Assembly (NCBI GenBank): GCA_964019165.1
Contig: OZ025274.1
Coordinates: 12,820,407-12,884,406, forward strand
Direction of reading: 5' to 3'
Length of the DNA stretch: 64,000 nucleotides
From: Mastigias papua
Lineage: Eukaryota; Cnidaria; Scyphozoa; Rhizostomeae; Mastigiidae
The notes beneath the pieces are model-generated. The model was not told the origin of the DNA. It made no database searches and was given only the letters and a program-made list of their open reading frames with translations. Each line of letters opens with the position of its first letter. Positions within the stretch are counted from its first letter, which is position 1. Below, in pieces: positions 27,255 through 56,747 of the stretch. The position numbers and the translations under genes were made by a program.

Positions 27255-27531
27255 CAATGCCTGCCAAAAGTCTTGGAACACTTGCTATGGTTTACGCAAT
27301 AGACCAGCTATAGCATACCCTCCCCCGTTAAACAATGTTGTATGAAGCAAATATGGGCAACTCGAAGGCCAAAAGTGATGCGTGTTTTTAAAGCTACTGG
27401 TCTCCGCTATCGAATCAACATTGTTTGAGGGGGGAAGGGGCTTTACATTTTAATTGGTGTCACGGAGAAGCGGCAGGGGTTGGAAATCCATACAATTGAG
27501 TGGGTGTTCCAACTACTTTTGGCAGGCATTG
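27255..27531. mobile_element. Tc1/mariner-type MITE nested in the IS3EU-like element
   Basis: 277 bp with inverted ends CAATGCCTGCCAAAAGT and its complement, followed inward by CTTGGAACAC and GTGTTCC. It shares end sequence and internal poly-purine/ACAATGTTG blocks with the 57767-58047 copy. Flanking TA is not preserved here. Confidence 0.7.
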
Positions 27532-27540
27532 AAGATATGT

Positions 27541-28866
27541 TCAATCTCTTGCTGTGGTTATAAGCTGGATATACAATTGTACTCCTTCTCTCCACGAATC
27601 TGGAAGTGATAGCCTGTCTTTCTCAATCACATATTTGAAGTAATTATGATACTCATTGTCTTCATCTCTGTCGGAAATTCTTAAGCAATGCTCTTGGAAG
27701 GATTGTATCTCAGCCGTAGACATTTTTATTAGTTGGTCTGTGTGCCCTTCATTTTCTGGGAGATAGTATAGAGCATCTGGTTTCCCAGGAATCGTATCAA
27801 ATCGCGATTTACGAATATAATGAGTGTTCCAATGAACTCTTACAAAGTTAAGATTGTTTCTAAGGAATTTTGATAAACAGAACCATAAGCACTCTTTATG
27901 CATCTCGTTGCCAGGGAGAAATAAGCCTTTTTGGACAAGATCATTGAATAGATTAATCCACCATGATGAATGATTTCTCCTAAAATACGACCACCAAGCT
28001 TCAATGCGCTGATTTCTCTTTGACTCGACAAATCTATGTGATTTCTCACCACTATACTCATCATCACATTTAGATCTAAGGCTAACTTGAATGGCACTCA
28101 TAACACAGTTTTCACTTCCTGGGTCTGTTGAAAGAATGACTGGACAGCCCCCAACCTCCTTAACATAGTCGAGGTAAAAGCCGGCTATGATTGCGGGATT
28201 GTTATTGCTTCTAGTAAGTTCCAACCATAGAAGCTTGCGACTGTATCCATCGATGCAGCCATGGATAGGAAACCCGAAATCCTTCAGTTTGTCATATCCA
28301 TCAGCGTGCCAAGCGTAGTTTGGACCAAGTGAGGAGTACTCTCTTCTGCGCAAGCGTCTTTTCCTTCTATTTTCTACGCCAATTGGATCAATCTCCTTCA
28401 GTAAAACTGCTACTGTATTTCTTGGAACTGATACACCATTTACCAAGCGTAAGGAGTGCCAAACACTTCTATAGCCACCTAAGCATCCAGCACCATCCAA
28501 TTCTGCCCTTATAAGGTCTTTTAAACTATGTTCATTGACCCCATTCTTGCCTCGTCCTAGCCCATAGCTCCTTAGCCGGCGCTGCAAAGTGGACATAGAA
28601 ATCTCGATCGCATGATACTTGCCCAGAAGTGCTATGATTTCTTCGTATTTATACCCGCAGTTGAAATACAGCCATATTATTTCCTCCTCTGCAGGTTGTT
28701 GATCGACATTGTTTGAAACGTGTCGTAAGCAGGACGGCTCTTCTATACCTTGCGACACAATAGCTAATCCACAGTGTGTACAGAAATTGCATATTCCTGC
28801 CAAAGCAGCACCACAATCAATGCAGTAAAGCAGAGTCCTTCCAGTTACACTTCTATTCCCCTCCAT
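27541..28866 (-). CDS. DDE/integrase-core transposase of the IS3EU-like element, intact
   Basis: 441 aa. N-terminal zinc ribbon with cysteines at 15, 18, 26, 29 and 32; a helix-turn-helix-like region about 60-105 (EEIIALLGKYH...STLQRRL); a linker with a basic patch ENRRKRRLRRRE (165-176); then an integrase core. Probable catalytic residues are Asp189 (WHADGYDKL), Asp248 (STDPGSEN) and Glu289 (NQRIEAWW), an order and spacing typical of the rve fold. Proteins of this type appear as multicopy integrase core domain proteins in cnidarian and fish genomes. The frame has no stops or shifts and sits inside an element with a clean target duplication, so it could be active. A role in binding the 20-bp iterated ends is inferred, not shown. 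Confidence 0.9.
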   Translation of the reverse strand: MEGNRSVTGRTLLYCIDCGAALAGICNFCTHCGLAIVSQGIEEPSCLRHVSNNVDQQPAEEEIIWLYFNCGYKYEEIIALLGKYHAIEISMSTLQRRLRSYGLGRGKNGVNEHSLKDLIRAELDGAGCLGGYRSVWHSLRLVNGVSVPRNTVAVLLKEIDPIGVENRRKRRLRRREYSSLGPNYAWHADGYDKLKDFGFPIHGCIDGYSRKLLWLELTRSNNNPAIIAGFYLDYVKEVGGCPVILSTDPGSENCVMSAIQVSLRSKCDDEYSGEKSHRFVESKRNQRIEAWWSYFRRNHSSWWINLFNDLVQKGLFLPGNEMHKECLWFCLSKFLRNNLNFVRVHWNTHYIRKSRFDTIPGKPDALYYLPENEGHTDQLIKMSTAEIQSFQEHCLRISDRDEDNEYHNYFKYVIEKDRLSLPDSWREGVQLYIQLITTARD

Positions 28867-28939
28867 TAAGTCTGGAAATAAGGCCTATTTGCCATGATTC
28901 AAGCATCAATTTAGAAAAACTTAAGCCAAAAGCTGTAAT

Positions 28940-29404
28940 GTGTTTTCAAAAAGTGTATTTTGTCTTCAGAAAGTGTATCGTGTTTTCGATAAGTGTATTG
29001 TGATTTCGATAAATGTATTGTGTTTTCTATAAGTGTATTGTGTTTTCGATAAATGTTTTGTGTTTTCGATAAGTGTATTCTGTTTTCGATAAGTGTATTG
29101 TGTTTTCGACAAGTGTATTGTGTTTTCGATAAGTGTATTGCGTATTCGATAAGTGTTTCGCGTTTTCGATAAGTGTATTGTGTTTTCGATAAATGTATTG
29201 TGTTTTCGATAAGTGTATTGTGTTTTCGATAAATGTTTTGTGTTTTCGATAAGTGTATTCTGTTTTCGATTAATGTATTGTGTTTTCGATAAGTGTATTG
29301 TGTTTTTGATAAGTGTATTCGTTTTCGATAAGTGTATTGTGTTTTCGATAAATGTATTGTGTTTTCGATAAATGTATTGTGTTTGACCTGTATGGGCCAC
29401 CGTA
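28940..29404 (-). repeat. Right terminal inverted repeat: about 22 tandem copies of the 20-bp unit
   Basis: Reverse-complement copy of the left array, ending GACCTGTATGGGCCACCGTA. Repeat number and variant order differ slightly from the left arm, so the arms have changed independently or by slippage. Confidence 0.95.
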
Positions 29405-29410
29405 TGAAAT

Positions 29411-31344
29411 GAGCTCAAAACAGCTCAAAATGATTCACTGGGTGTGTGGAGAATGTTGTTGCTGATGTGACGGGAGACACATGTAATAGTCTTCTGTGAT
29501 CCAGCTGGGAAAGTTTAAAAATTACGCGGGAGATCTTCCAACCAGAGCGAAGGATTCCGTGTACAACACGCAAATGTGAACTGATAATGAGTTTTACTAC
29601 AACTAGTTTACTCTAAAACGAGTAATGATGAAGTACTTTAAGCTACCCACTTTACATACATATACTCTTTTATAAGAAACTGAAATACGAACACAGCTAG
29701 AACATTAGCAACCAGAAAAGCATGGCGAAAACTTTACTTAGGCGATCCCCTATTCTTTCAATTTCCGCGATATATCTGTCAATTGCTAGCATTACGTCCT
29801 AACAAAAGTCTGAAATTACTTTTTTGCACTTCATATACACTCAAAAAATCAGTATACAAGCTAAATGTATAGTTTTATGTAATAAAACGTGAGCATAAAT
29901 AGCAAGATAATGCAATTTAGAAATACCTATACATTTTCTCACGAGGAAATATCCAATATCGAAACCTTACGTCTTCATGATTTTAGTACAGGCTTTTTAT
30001 ATAAGAAAGCCACTTTTTCGTCTGAGCCTCGATGTTTTTAACCTTCGTGAAATTGAGGCTGAGATTTTCCTAACTTTTATTCCTAACTTTTAGTCCTAAC
30101 TTTTATTGGGGTACACTGGCTATAAGAGGCTACCATTATTTGTTATACAAAAGTTTGATCGTTGCTAACCAAGATTACCAAAGAAAAGTTTTGATCTTTG
30201 TAAAGTAGCTTGCAAAGAATGAGTTAAGATCGATTTCTGGCTCGCAAAAAAGATTAATTTTGAGCCTCGTGATTTTCTTAACAGTTTCATTACTTTTTGA
30301 ACCTCATTTTCTTACAAACCATTTTCTGTACAGTTAGTTCGAATCCCGTTCGGGTCGGTTAGTTTCTTGCACTTTCACTTTTCAAACCGTTTCTTCTATA
30401 AAAACACATGTACCAAAATTTTCTCAAGACCTTCTTAGCAACAACGTTTCAATTGGTAAATCAGTATAGTCTTACAAAGATAGAAAGGCACTAAATGAAT
30501 ACACCATTGGAATACAAAGGTTGATACAATGAAATAAATAAAATTGGTGATGGACATGCGTGCATATTGAAATTTCATATGTATATGAACTTATTGACTT
30601 GTTTAGCATTCAAGTCCAGTATTGAACTTTTTTTTAGCTTTTTAAGCTTTTTTAGCAGTTGAGCACTATTTTCTTATAAGACACCTTTTACTCTAGGAGA
30701 TCAAAACAGTCAATTTCGGTGTTAATAGCGAAAAACAAACCTTATTGGGAATGTATTTAAACCATTCAATTTGTGGGACAAAAAGCAGCAACAACAACAA
30801 CCAATGCTTTGAAGGATTTTCGTCGAGAGGTAGGGGAGGGAGGGGATAGACAAATAAAGGAGTGAGAAAAGAGTTTGAGCACTAAGTTTTCTCTTGTTCG
30901 AGTGGAGATACGCTCATATTCAAAGAGTTGGTAACATTTTCTCACAATCAAAATGTATATTGAATAGGGGCCACCATAAATATCCACACAATTTTGCCAA
31001 TTTTACCCCCTCCCCTTTTTGTCCATGCTCGTCCGCTTTGTGCATAGCACCCCTTCCCCCTGTCCCGCGGACGACAATTATGATTTCTTATTCAATATGG
31101 AAGCCTGCTATAGCTTCCCTAAGAACGTGCATGCATCCCCGCGCCTGTATACTGAAGTACAACAGAATTTTCGACACAAACTTATAATAACATAAGAAGC
31201 AAAACGATGACTTTCTTAGACTAATAGACTTTATAAACTTTAAACATTAGCTCCACATTGTAAACAAACTAATTTACTTCTTAACTTGTCATGATTCCTT
31301 TACTATAATTAATATCAGTAAATTAGCCAACACAGTCCTTGATG
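29411..31344. other. Intergenic, decayed repeats
   Basis: Fragments of the TTATATAAGAAAGCC / TTTTTATAAG family around 29990-30300 and one B-box block; no gene seen. Confidence 0.45.
30330..30420 (+). repeat. SINE-like fragment with pol III B box
   Basis: GTTCGAATCCCGTTCGGGTC near 30341 resembles the minus-strand block at 7863-7840. No A box at the proper distance. Confidence 0.35.
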
Positions 31345-31860
31345 CTATTTGGCTGGAGCATTTGTTGAACGTCTGGTTGCAATCCTCATCCTGCGATATT
31401 CAGCGTGCACCCTACAATTCTTGCAGATGCCAATATGCAAGCCTTTTGTAGGGTTGCAAAGTAAATCATGGGCCATAAGCCATAAGAGAAAACCCTTTGA
31501 GACAGTTCCCAATACTGGAATGATTACAGGAATTACTTTCATTTCTCTACAGTTCCATATTGTCTCCAACTCCCAATTTGGATCTTGACACCGCTCTACC
31601 TTTTGTCCATTTCATGTGTCTTCTTTAATCACTCGTGTGTTAAATAGGCACACGCCAATTATATGTCACACACATGTAATTCGTGCATATCTTCCAATGC
31701 ATTACCTTGGCTGTTTGATCATACTTCCAATGCTGGTATTGCCTCTGGGCTAAACTTATACATTTGGAAACTAACTGTGCAAGTGTTTCTGCCAGTTCTC
31801 CAAACATTCTGCAAATGGGAGAGATATTTTCCTTATCAATGTGATGTTTGATTGGCCTTA
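31345..31860 (-). pseudogene. Degenerate LINE 3' coding fragment
   Basis: Minus-strand frames give CRMFGELAETLAQL, AKVMHWKICTNY and then WNCREMKVIPVII and LGTVSKG. These match, in order, the Cys/His finger, the H-W-x-L-C-K block and the V-I-P-V-V-V-G-A-L-G block of a LINE family whose end also occurs at 41870-42140. Several frameshifts; dead. Confidence 0.65.
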
Positions 31861-32576
31861 TAATAATTGTCTGTTCTTTTGATGCAAAATAGGGTTCGTT
31901 TGGTGGCTTTCTTTACGCTTCCTTGTTTCAGCCAGTCCCAGCCTCGCGCAAATTTTAATTCAATCTTACTGAAAAATTTACTCTTACCTACAATCTTTAC
32001 TCTTAATGTCATTCATCCTTTTCATGCTTTACTTTTCCTGATGTTGATTATACCTTCAACTTCTGTTTCTTTTGTAGATTTCCATAGCTACTTTCGGCGT
32101 ATTCATAAAAACAATTCTTCTCAAATAGGCACACAATTTTCAACACTAGTCAGATCTCGTCCCCCCTCTGCTCTTCTGCTCCTCCCTCGTACAGCCGATC
32201 TACATCACCCCTTTTATGGAGCATATTATATATTATTCCTGTTCAAAAATCATTATCAACACGTAATATAAAAAACAATTTCTTAGTAAAAGGATGTGCA
32301 CTTACAGCTAAACATGACACAATGTAAAAATTAAACACACAAAAATGAAAACAAAGTTCAACACCCTCTTCCCTTGTCTGCTTTGCTTCTATCTTTACCA
32401 TACCCTCCCCTAACGTGCAGACATCCTTTAGGGAGGGCCCTATACAAGACCAGAAAAAATTATAACAGCTCGATTTCAGTAAGGAAGATGAATTTTGGCA
32501 ATGAAATATTGCCCGATACCTCCGGATGATTAAAATATGTAGGCCAAAGTTGTCAATAGGAAAATTGGCTTTCGCT

Positions 32577-33027
32577 TACGTGCTTTTTTTATAAGGAACC
32601 ACTTTATAAGGAACCTACATGTAGAAGACCGAAATATTTATCGAACTTATACTACTAAAGGAAAAATCCCTAAGGAACTTTTCATTTTCAAATTTCGAGT
32701 GCTGTACTTAGATGCAAGTGAAGATTACATTACATTGGATGATATCAATGGAATAGACATGATACTTCTTGATTGAAATTATGCTTTTGCATATATAAAA
32801 CTTATTTTCTGTCGCATTTGTGCTTTTGAGCTTGAGTTCTAGCCAGAATTAAAAGTAAAATTCAGAATTTCAATGCTTTTCTAGTGTCTGTGCCATTTTG
32901 TGGCACTCTATGTGCAGTGAAAATTAAGGAACTATTAAGGAACGTTTAGTACTAGAATTCGATAAAAAGAGGTCGGAAAATACGGGACTTTTAGAACTAG
33001 AGCTTCAGCTAGGTTCTTTATAAAAGA
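32577..33027. mobile_element. MITE with ACGYGCTTTTTTTATAAGGAACC ends
   Basis: Left GTGCTTTTTTTATAAGGAACC and right GGTTCTTTATAAAAGAAAAGC form inverted termini around AT-rich DNA with repeated GGAAC motifs. Same family as 2352-2735. Confidence 0.5.
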
Positions 33028-33052
33028 AAAGCGTGTACATGAAGAAACGAGC

Positions 33053-33345
33053 CAGCTCGGTAAGCGGAATCTCATTACAGCATTGCCGAAATCTCGGTAG
33101 GGGGGAAGGAAAAGTTTCCATATAAGCACTTTGTCCCGCTTGCTGGGATAAATTGGAACAAACCGGGCATGAGTAACGGTCAAATAAGCTTACGCCATTC
33201 TATCCTGCTAGTAGCTGTGTTTGACAACTTGTGCAGGGAATTATCAATCAGCTCGGTAAGCGGGTTGAAGCTTCTCCATATAAACACGGGACAAATTTCA
33301 GTCAGCTTACCGAACCATCCCGTTTAGCGGGCTCATATAAGCAGG
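33053..33345. repeat. Dispersed repeat with AGCTCGGTAAGCGG motifs
   Basis: CAGCTCGGTAAGCGG occurs at 33053 and 33249; an inverted AGCTTACCGA occurs at 33304. Between them lie CCATATAAGCACT/CCATATAAACAC blocks. Looks like a folded MITE family, as seen in cnidarian genomes. Confidence 0.55.
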
Positions 33346-34204
33346 CTAGTAGAGAAGCTTTGTACAACGACCACATTCCAGCTCAGAACCAAAGATGACA
33401 AAAGTATCATCAACATAACGAAAGTAGACTTTTCGATAAAACCGTAAAACCCATCAACCTGCTACATCCAGCTCTAAAATTTACAGTAGAGAAGGAGCAA
33501 AACAACTACTTGAATTTTCTAGACGTTTCGGTGGAGAGAGGGGGCACTGGATTTCTCACCAGCCTTTACGGGAAACCAACGTTTTCTGGTCAATACATCC
33601 GTTGGAATTCCTTCAGCCCAAAGGCAAGAAAAATTAACCTTACAAAAACTTTAGTTCGTAAGGCACTTATGTTCTGCTCTAAAAGTAAATTAGACTCTGA
33701 GCTGGACACAATAAAACAACTGCTAATTGACAATGGTATCCAGAAGGCGTCCTTCTTTCTTGTATTAAGGAAAAACTAGCCAACAATCTATCAGAAAAAC
33801 AGTTTGGTCCTAAAAAGTGTCCGGTCTACCTAAAATTGCCCTGGATTGGAAATGTTTCATCAAAACTTGAAGATCAAATTAATAAAGCGTTACACCTTCT
33901 TGCAATGCTGTGAAACCCCGTGTGGTTTACAATATTAGGGTCATGCTGCCATCTGCGAAAAAAGATAGCAGTCCTACCACTTAAAAAGATTGTGTAGTTT
34001 ATGAATATTTCTTGCCGATGTGAAGCTCGGTACGTAGGATGCACTACGCAGGGACTAGCAGAAAGAATAAAGCAACATGTTTCAACGAGCATCAGGAAGA
34101 ATAGGAATATAGTAAGAGAACAGCCACCTCCTGAATGCAAAAACAACCGAACGGCTGCATTTACGTCTGAAGCGAAAGTGGCAGGTTTGAAAAATTACCA
34201 GTAG
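33345..34204. pseudogene. Rearranged Penelope-like element fragment
   Basis: Minus strand at about 33445-33345 encodes VYFRYVDDTFVIF, the catalytic motif of Penelope reverse transcriptase. Immediately adjacent, but on the plus strand, the next part of the same protein appears: LHPALKFTVEKEQ then NYLNFLDVSVERG and GKPTFSGQYIRWNSFSP (about 33455-33779). A GIY-YIG endonuclease piece with CEARYVGCTTQGLAERIKQH follows at 34001-34140 in a shifted frame. The order implies an inversion within the RT domain. Inactive. Confidence 0.8.
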
Positions 34205-34619
34205 CGCATGCGCTCGAATCTCCTGTAATTCCTTCGTTCCGGCTTACTCCTTTTGTGGCAAGCCCACCAAAATGTGGCGTATAGAACAACATTACATACA
34301 TCCCCTACAATTTGGTTTCCAAGAGAATCATTCAGTTGATCATGTGTAGTGCAGAGTGTACACGGATTTGTAGTGCAGAATGTACAAAGATAGAGACGAG
34401 TTTGTGTTCTTACTTCTTCATGTCCGAATCACAACTGAACTAAAATCTAGCTCAACATAGGCTACATTACTAGACACACAGTGTACTAATCAACACATCA
34501 GACAATAAACAGATACCAACAGTTTACAAATAATACAACACAGTCAACACCATATACACAATGACAATATGATTACAAAGACAGATTTCACAATCATACT
34601 GGGAAAATAACATATTGCA

Positions 34620-36117
34620 CATGCAATAAAAAGTATAACCGAAGCCATTCGAAGTACGTTGGATAATAAAAAATATGGATGTGGCGTATTTGTTGATCTT
34701 CAAAAGCCTTTGATTCAGTCAATCATAACATCTTACTCTCTAAACAAGAACACTATGATATAAGAGGGAATGCTCTCCTATGGCTTGCATCATATCTATT
34801 TGATAGATATCAATATGTCTCTGTAAATGGACGAGATTCTAACCTCATGAAAATTGCTTATGGTGTTCCCCAAGGTTCAGTACTCTGACCTCTACTTTTT
34901 CTTCTCTTCATTAATCATTTACATAGTTTGCAGATGATACTAATATTTTTTACCAAACTGACACTCCCGAAAAGCATGCTAAAAACTTAACACTGAACTC
35001 AAGTATGTAAAATAATGGCTTGCTGTAAATAAATTATCACGAAATACTAATAAAACTAATTATATGATTTTCCACTCACCTGCTACTACACTACCTGTCA
35101 ACGCAGCAATAAAAACTGGAAACAAGTTTATCTCTAGAGTGAAATATATTAAATTTCTTGGCCTTTTATTAGACGAAAACCTTAGCTGGAAGTATCATCT
35201 TTCTCAACTGTCAAAGAAGTTGTCTAGGACTTGTGGAATTCTCCTTAAAATCAGAAACTACCTTCCTACTGAGATCTTGAGGTGCATAAACAACTCTCTG
35301 CTTATGTCATTCCTTCAGTATGGTATGGTTGTTTGGGGACAAACATTTAATTCCTATATAGAACCACTATTTAAGCTACGAAAGAAAGCTATCAGGGCCA
35401 TATCACATCAGACAGTCCTTTCAAATTCCTTACCTTTATTTAAAGACTTACACTTGCTTAGAGTATCAGATATTTTTAAATTTGCTTATGAATCAATAAC
35501 AATGTTGGGACCAAATTGTTTTCATGGCTATTTCTCTCTTAGTTCCACAGTACATAGCCAAGCAACCAGACAATCATGCCGTAATGATCTTTACTTGATT
35601 CGCCAAAATACTCTTCGGTATGGTTTGAGCTCAATTCCGTATATGGGAGCAAAGCTATGGAATGAACTTCCTAGGGACATTAGATTTTCAGCTTCTAAAT
35701 TTCTGTTCAAGAAAAGCTTACAAAAATATCTCCTAGACATCATGTGAACCTCTCCAGTCAACATTTAAAGAATATAGCGTGAACATAAGTTTATATAGAT
35801 ATGATTTCGAAAAACAGCCAAGGGGTCTATCTTCTCGTTAGTAAACCCACTTAGAGAGCTCCTCCTTAAAGTTCAGATACCCTGAAATTCAGCTATCTTA
35901 ACAATATCTTACATTAGACTATTAATTATATTTATTATATTGTTTCTTTCTTATAATTATTGAATGTAGTATTGTGATCAAGCAGAGTTAATTGTTGTTG
36001 ATGTTGTAATTAATTAAGTAGAGCTATTTGTTGTTGGCGTTGTAATTAGTTGTAGTTGTAGCTGAATTGAAATGAAATGAAACGAAAATGAAATGAAATG
36101 AAAAAAAATGAAATGAC
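34620..36117 (+). pseudogene. LINE 3' half (jockey/CR1-type), frameshifted
   Basis: Reverse transcriptase homology starts around 34650 ([20 protein letters not shown]) in several frames with stops. From 35064 a 227-codon frame is open: VKYIKFLGLLLDENLSW, then GMVVWGQTF and GAKLWNELPRDIR, the C-terminal region of jockey/CR1-like proteins. A 3' UTR and a GAAAT-rich tail end near 36117. RT is broken, so non-autonomous. Confidence 0.8.
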
Positions 36118-36196
36118 ATGGTGAGGAGATACTCTGAACTTGGTGCAGTTTTCAGTTGTAAAAACAGCTGAACAGGTCAACATTGTTTTCAGTGGC

Positions 36197-36480
36197 TTAG
36201 GGAGCGGTCATTATTTATGGCAGGGGTGGGGACTGAAGAGAAAGTGTTATGCTCCCTCAAAAATTTTACTCCATTTACTAAAGTCAAATTTTCTTTACCC
36301 CACCGAAAGAAAAGAGTAGAACAGGGGTGTATTTATGCTTAAATATGGTATACGTTTTTACACTACCCCCGTGGTCAGAAATTATTCTTCTACCCCAACT
36401 AGCACAGCGTAACTTTTTCAGTTACCCCACCATTGTATCTTCAGTCCCCACCCCGGTCATGAATAATGACCGCTCCCTAA
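36197..36480. mobile_element. MITE with TTAGGGAGCGGTCATTATT ends
   Basis: About 40-bp inverted ends: TTAGGGAGCGGTCATTATT and its complement, extended by GGGGTGGGGACTGAAG. 284 bp, non-coding. End style shared with 2095-2345. Confidence 0.85.
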
Positions 36481-36922
36481 TTTAATGAAATGAATAATTT
36501 TCACAAGATTTAACAAATCTAAAGACCCAAATAGTCTTATTTTGTCCTAAAATTCCCAGCTACACACGGGTAATTAGAAGAAAGCTTTGTATCCAGTACT
36601 GTAACTTTCATAGCTCAGCTTTCCTTGTGTAGCACTACAGGGGGTCAGCAGGTGGTGCAAGGCACAGACAGACAAGCACTACATAAGCCCTGTTTACACT
36701 GTTGAACTTTCTTAACTTTTTGAGCCGTCCATGAAAACTGTGTAATTTATATTTAATAAAATACCCCTTACAGGGCCTCGATGTTTCATGCTGCTTTGAT
36801 GAGGATATTCTACTCGACGTAACTGGAACCCATACTGATAAGAGCCTATCTATCGCTATTGCAAATGTTATGGTTAGTTAGTCAAATAGAAAAGTATGAA
36901 CATGGAAACAATTCATACAAAG

Positions 36923-38562
36923 CAGTGGCGGATCCAGACCGAGTTCCCTGCTGCCCAGAACTCAGTCAGATTTTGCAAAATAAAATGATATTTCATTACA
37001 TTCAAGTCAAAGTTAGCTAGATATATTATGGGTTACAATGAAGTTTCCAAAAAGTTACATGATTTAATTCAATGACTGTGAAAAACACTATTGTTTCTCT
37101 CTCCCGGTTCTCTCGCTTACACTTTGAAAAATATTAATTGCTATGCGGAGCACTGTCATGATTTGTATCTGCGGTGGACAATCCTTGGGAACTCACAGAA
37201 CTCGGAAATAAAATCCTTGGGCATCGGAAATGATCAGAAATAGACAATAGATTTTCGATTTGGAACTCGGATGGAACCTAGTCAGACACAATGGTGGAAC
37301 TCGGAAATGAAATCTATCAGAAACAATAAGTCAGTAGGTAAGAATTCGTTGATTGGTCTACCATTGTTTGGAAGTCATCTTTGTTTAGGCACATCCTGTT
37401 TCAATTCTCTATTGAATTTTAATATGGCGACCTTTAGTGCACGTTTACCAACTGTATCTGCTTCCATCAAGAATCATAGACAGGGTTACCTGATGGGTTT
37501 CATGAAAACGAAGAAATAACATTAGGAAAGTTTGGTTATTTCAAAGACAGGCTGGGCTTTTGGGCTTGCCATTGAGCCATCGAGATCGAGATGTCACGGA
37601 GAGCTTTGTTAAGGACCAGTCTGCAGAGTTGAGCATGGCCTTTATCGATGAGATTTCGAGTGTGTATGAGCAGAAGGCCAGACGTCTGAGTGTGCACCTA
37701 GTCTCTGGAGTGTATTTGGATGCACATTACTTTTAGGCCTATCAATTAAAGCCGGTGTTTTTGCTTTTATCTGTTGTTTGCTCACACTGAAAACTTCTGC
37801 ATCGAACAGCATGCCCTTATGAACAATTTTTACTTCATTATTATCATTATGGTGACTGGAAAATTTTCGAATTAAGGAATTTTTCCAAGCACTGGCACCT
37901 TGCAATACCCTGTCACGCCCGTTTCTGGGACCACATATACTCATGCCATCAACATAATCCTCCAGACTTAGAGACTTATCAAAGGATGTATTACAGAATA
38001 GATAACCATTTTAGAAAAATTATTTCCATAGGAGAGAGGTTATATAACCACCAGTTGGGAAAGAATTTTCATTCTCCTATAGAACATTACAGATAATCTA
38101 GGGAAACCTGTATCTAAAGTAAACTTTGCCACCATATGAATGATTGCCTGCAGAATGGAAAACAATAATTTTCCAGAAATCTGTATGATTTCCACAGTTG
38201 CGATATAATAATTTTTGATTCATCATCTATTCTATGTATATATTCAGTATTTCAATTGATTTCCAAGTGCTTTTAAGGCCTTAACTTTAACTGTTTATGC
38301 AATTTTGTATTTGTTCAAAACCCTGTAGCAATAAATGGGTAGCACCCCATAATACCTCTACCTTGAGAAAATAGTGCACATCTTAGCATTATGGGGACAG
38401 GAACCCATCAGGTTTCTCCTTAATGTTTATCAGCAATTTTGACTAAATGGGCGGTTGCTTGCTGTATAAAAGGGCGTGGTCTTAAAATTTTCCTAGCACA
38501 CTTTGACCCCACCCCTCCAAGTATTTGGAACTCAGTCAGATTTTAGGCTGGATCCGCCCCTG
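36923..38562. mobile_element. hAT-like inverted-repeat element
   Basis: Left end CAGTGGCGGATCCAG pairs with right CTGGATCCGCCCCTG; CAAAG flanks both sides (36918-36922, 38563-38567). GAACTCAGTCAGATTTT is present near both ends in direct orientation. 1640 bp. CAG(G/T)GGCGGATCCAG is a common hAT terminus, but the flank match is only 5 bp, not 8. Internal frames (for example 37641-37944, minus) have no recognisable domain. Its right end is 280 bp before the SLCO start codon. Confidence 0.65.
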
Positions 38563-38841
38563 CAAAGGTAATATAGTATTCCATGTGAGAAGGTGAGATC
38601 GAGAATTAACAAGCTATACAATGGCATTCATCGATATTAACCGCCCATTATTTTCACTTTGCAGTGCGGATTGCAACAATATCACTTACGATAGCCTTGG
38701 AGACCGCGTGATCGACACGGGATCACAGACGGGATCAGCCGACATCACAACGCAACGGAAGTGCTTGCAAAGAGAAGTGACACAAAGGTGTTTTGCGGAC
38801 ACAAGGCCGTAAGAAAAAGTACGCAAATCAGAGAGTAAAGG

Positions 38842-56747
<17,906 letters not shown>

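Noticed and set aside
31867..32271. 134-aa hydrophobic frame
   Set aside because: Pyrimidine-rich AT DNA beside a minus-strand LINE relic; composition explains the hydrophobicity.
36779..36880. Exon-like GLDVSCCFDEDILLDVTG after a CAG
   Set aside because: Did not match the OATP N-terminus, no frame link to exon 1, no second signal.
38674..38812. Coding exon upstream of the SLCO ATG
   Set aside because: Frame ends in a stop before 38842 and is not OATP-like; better seen as 5' UTR.
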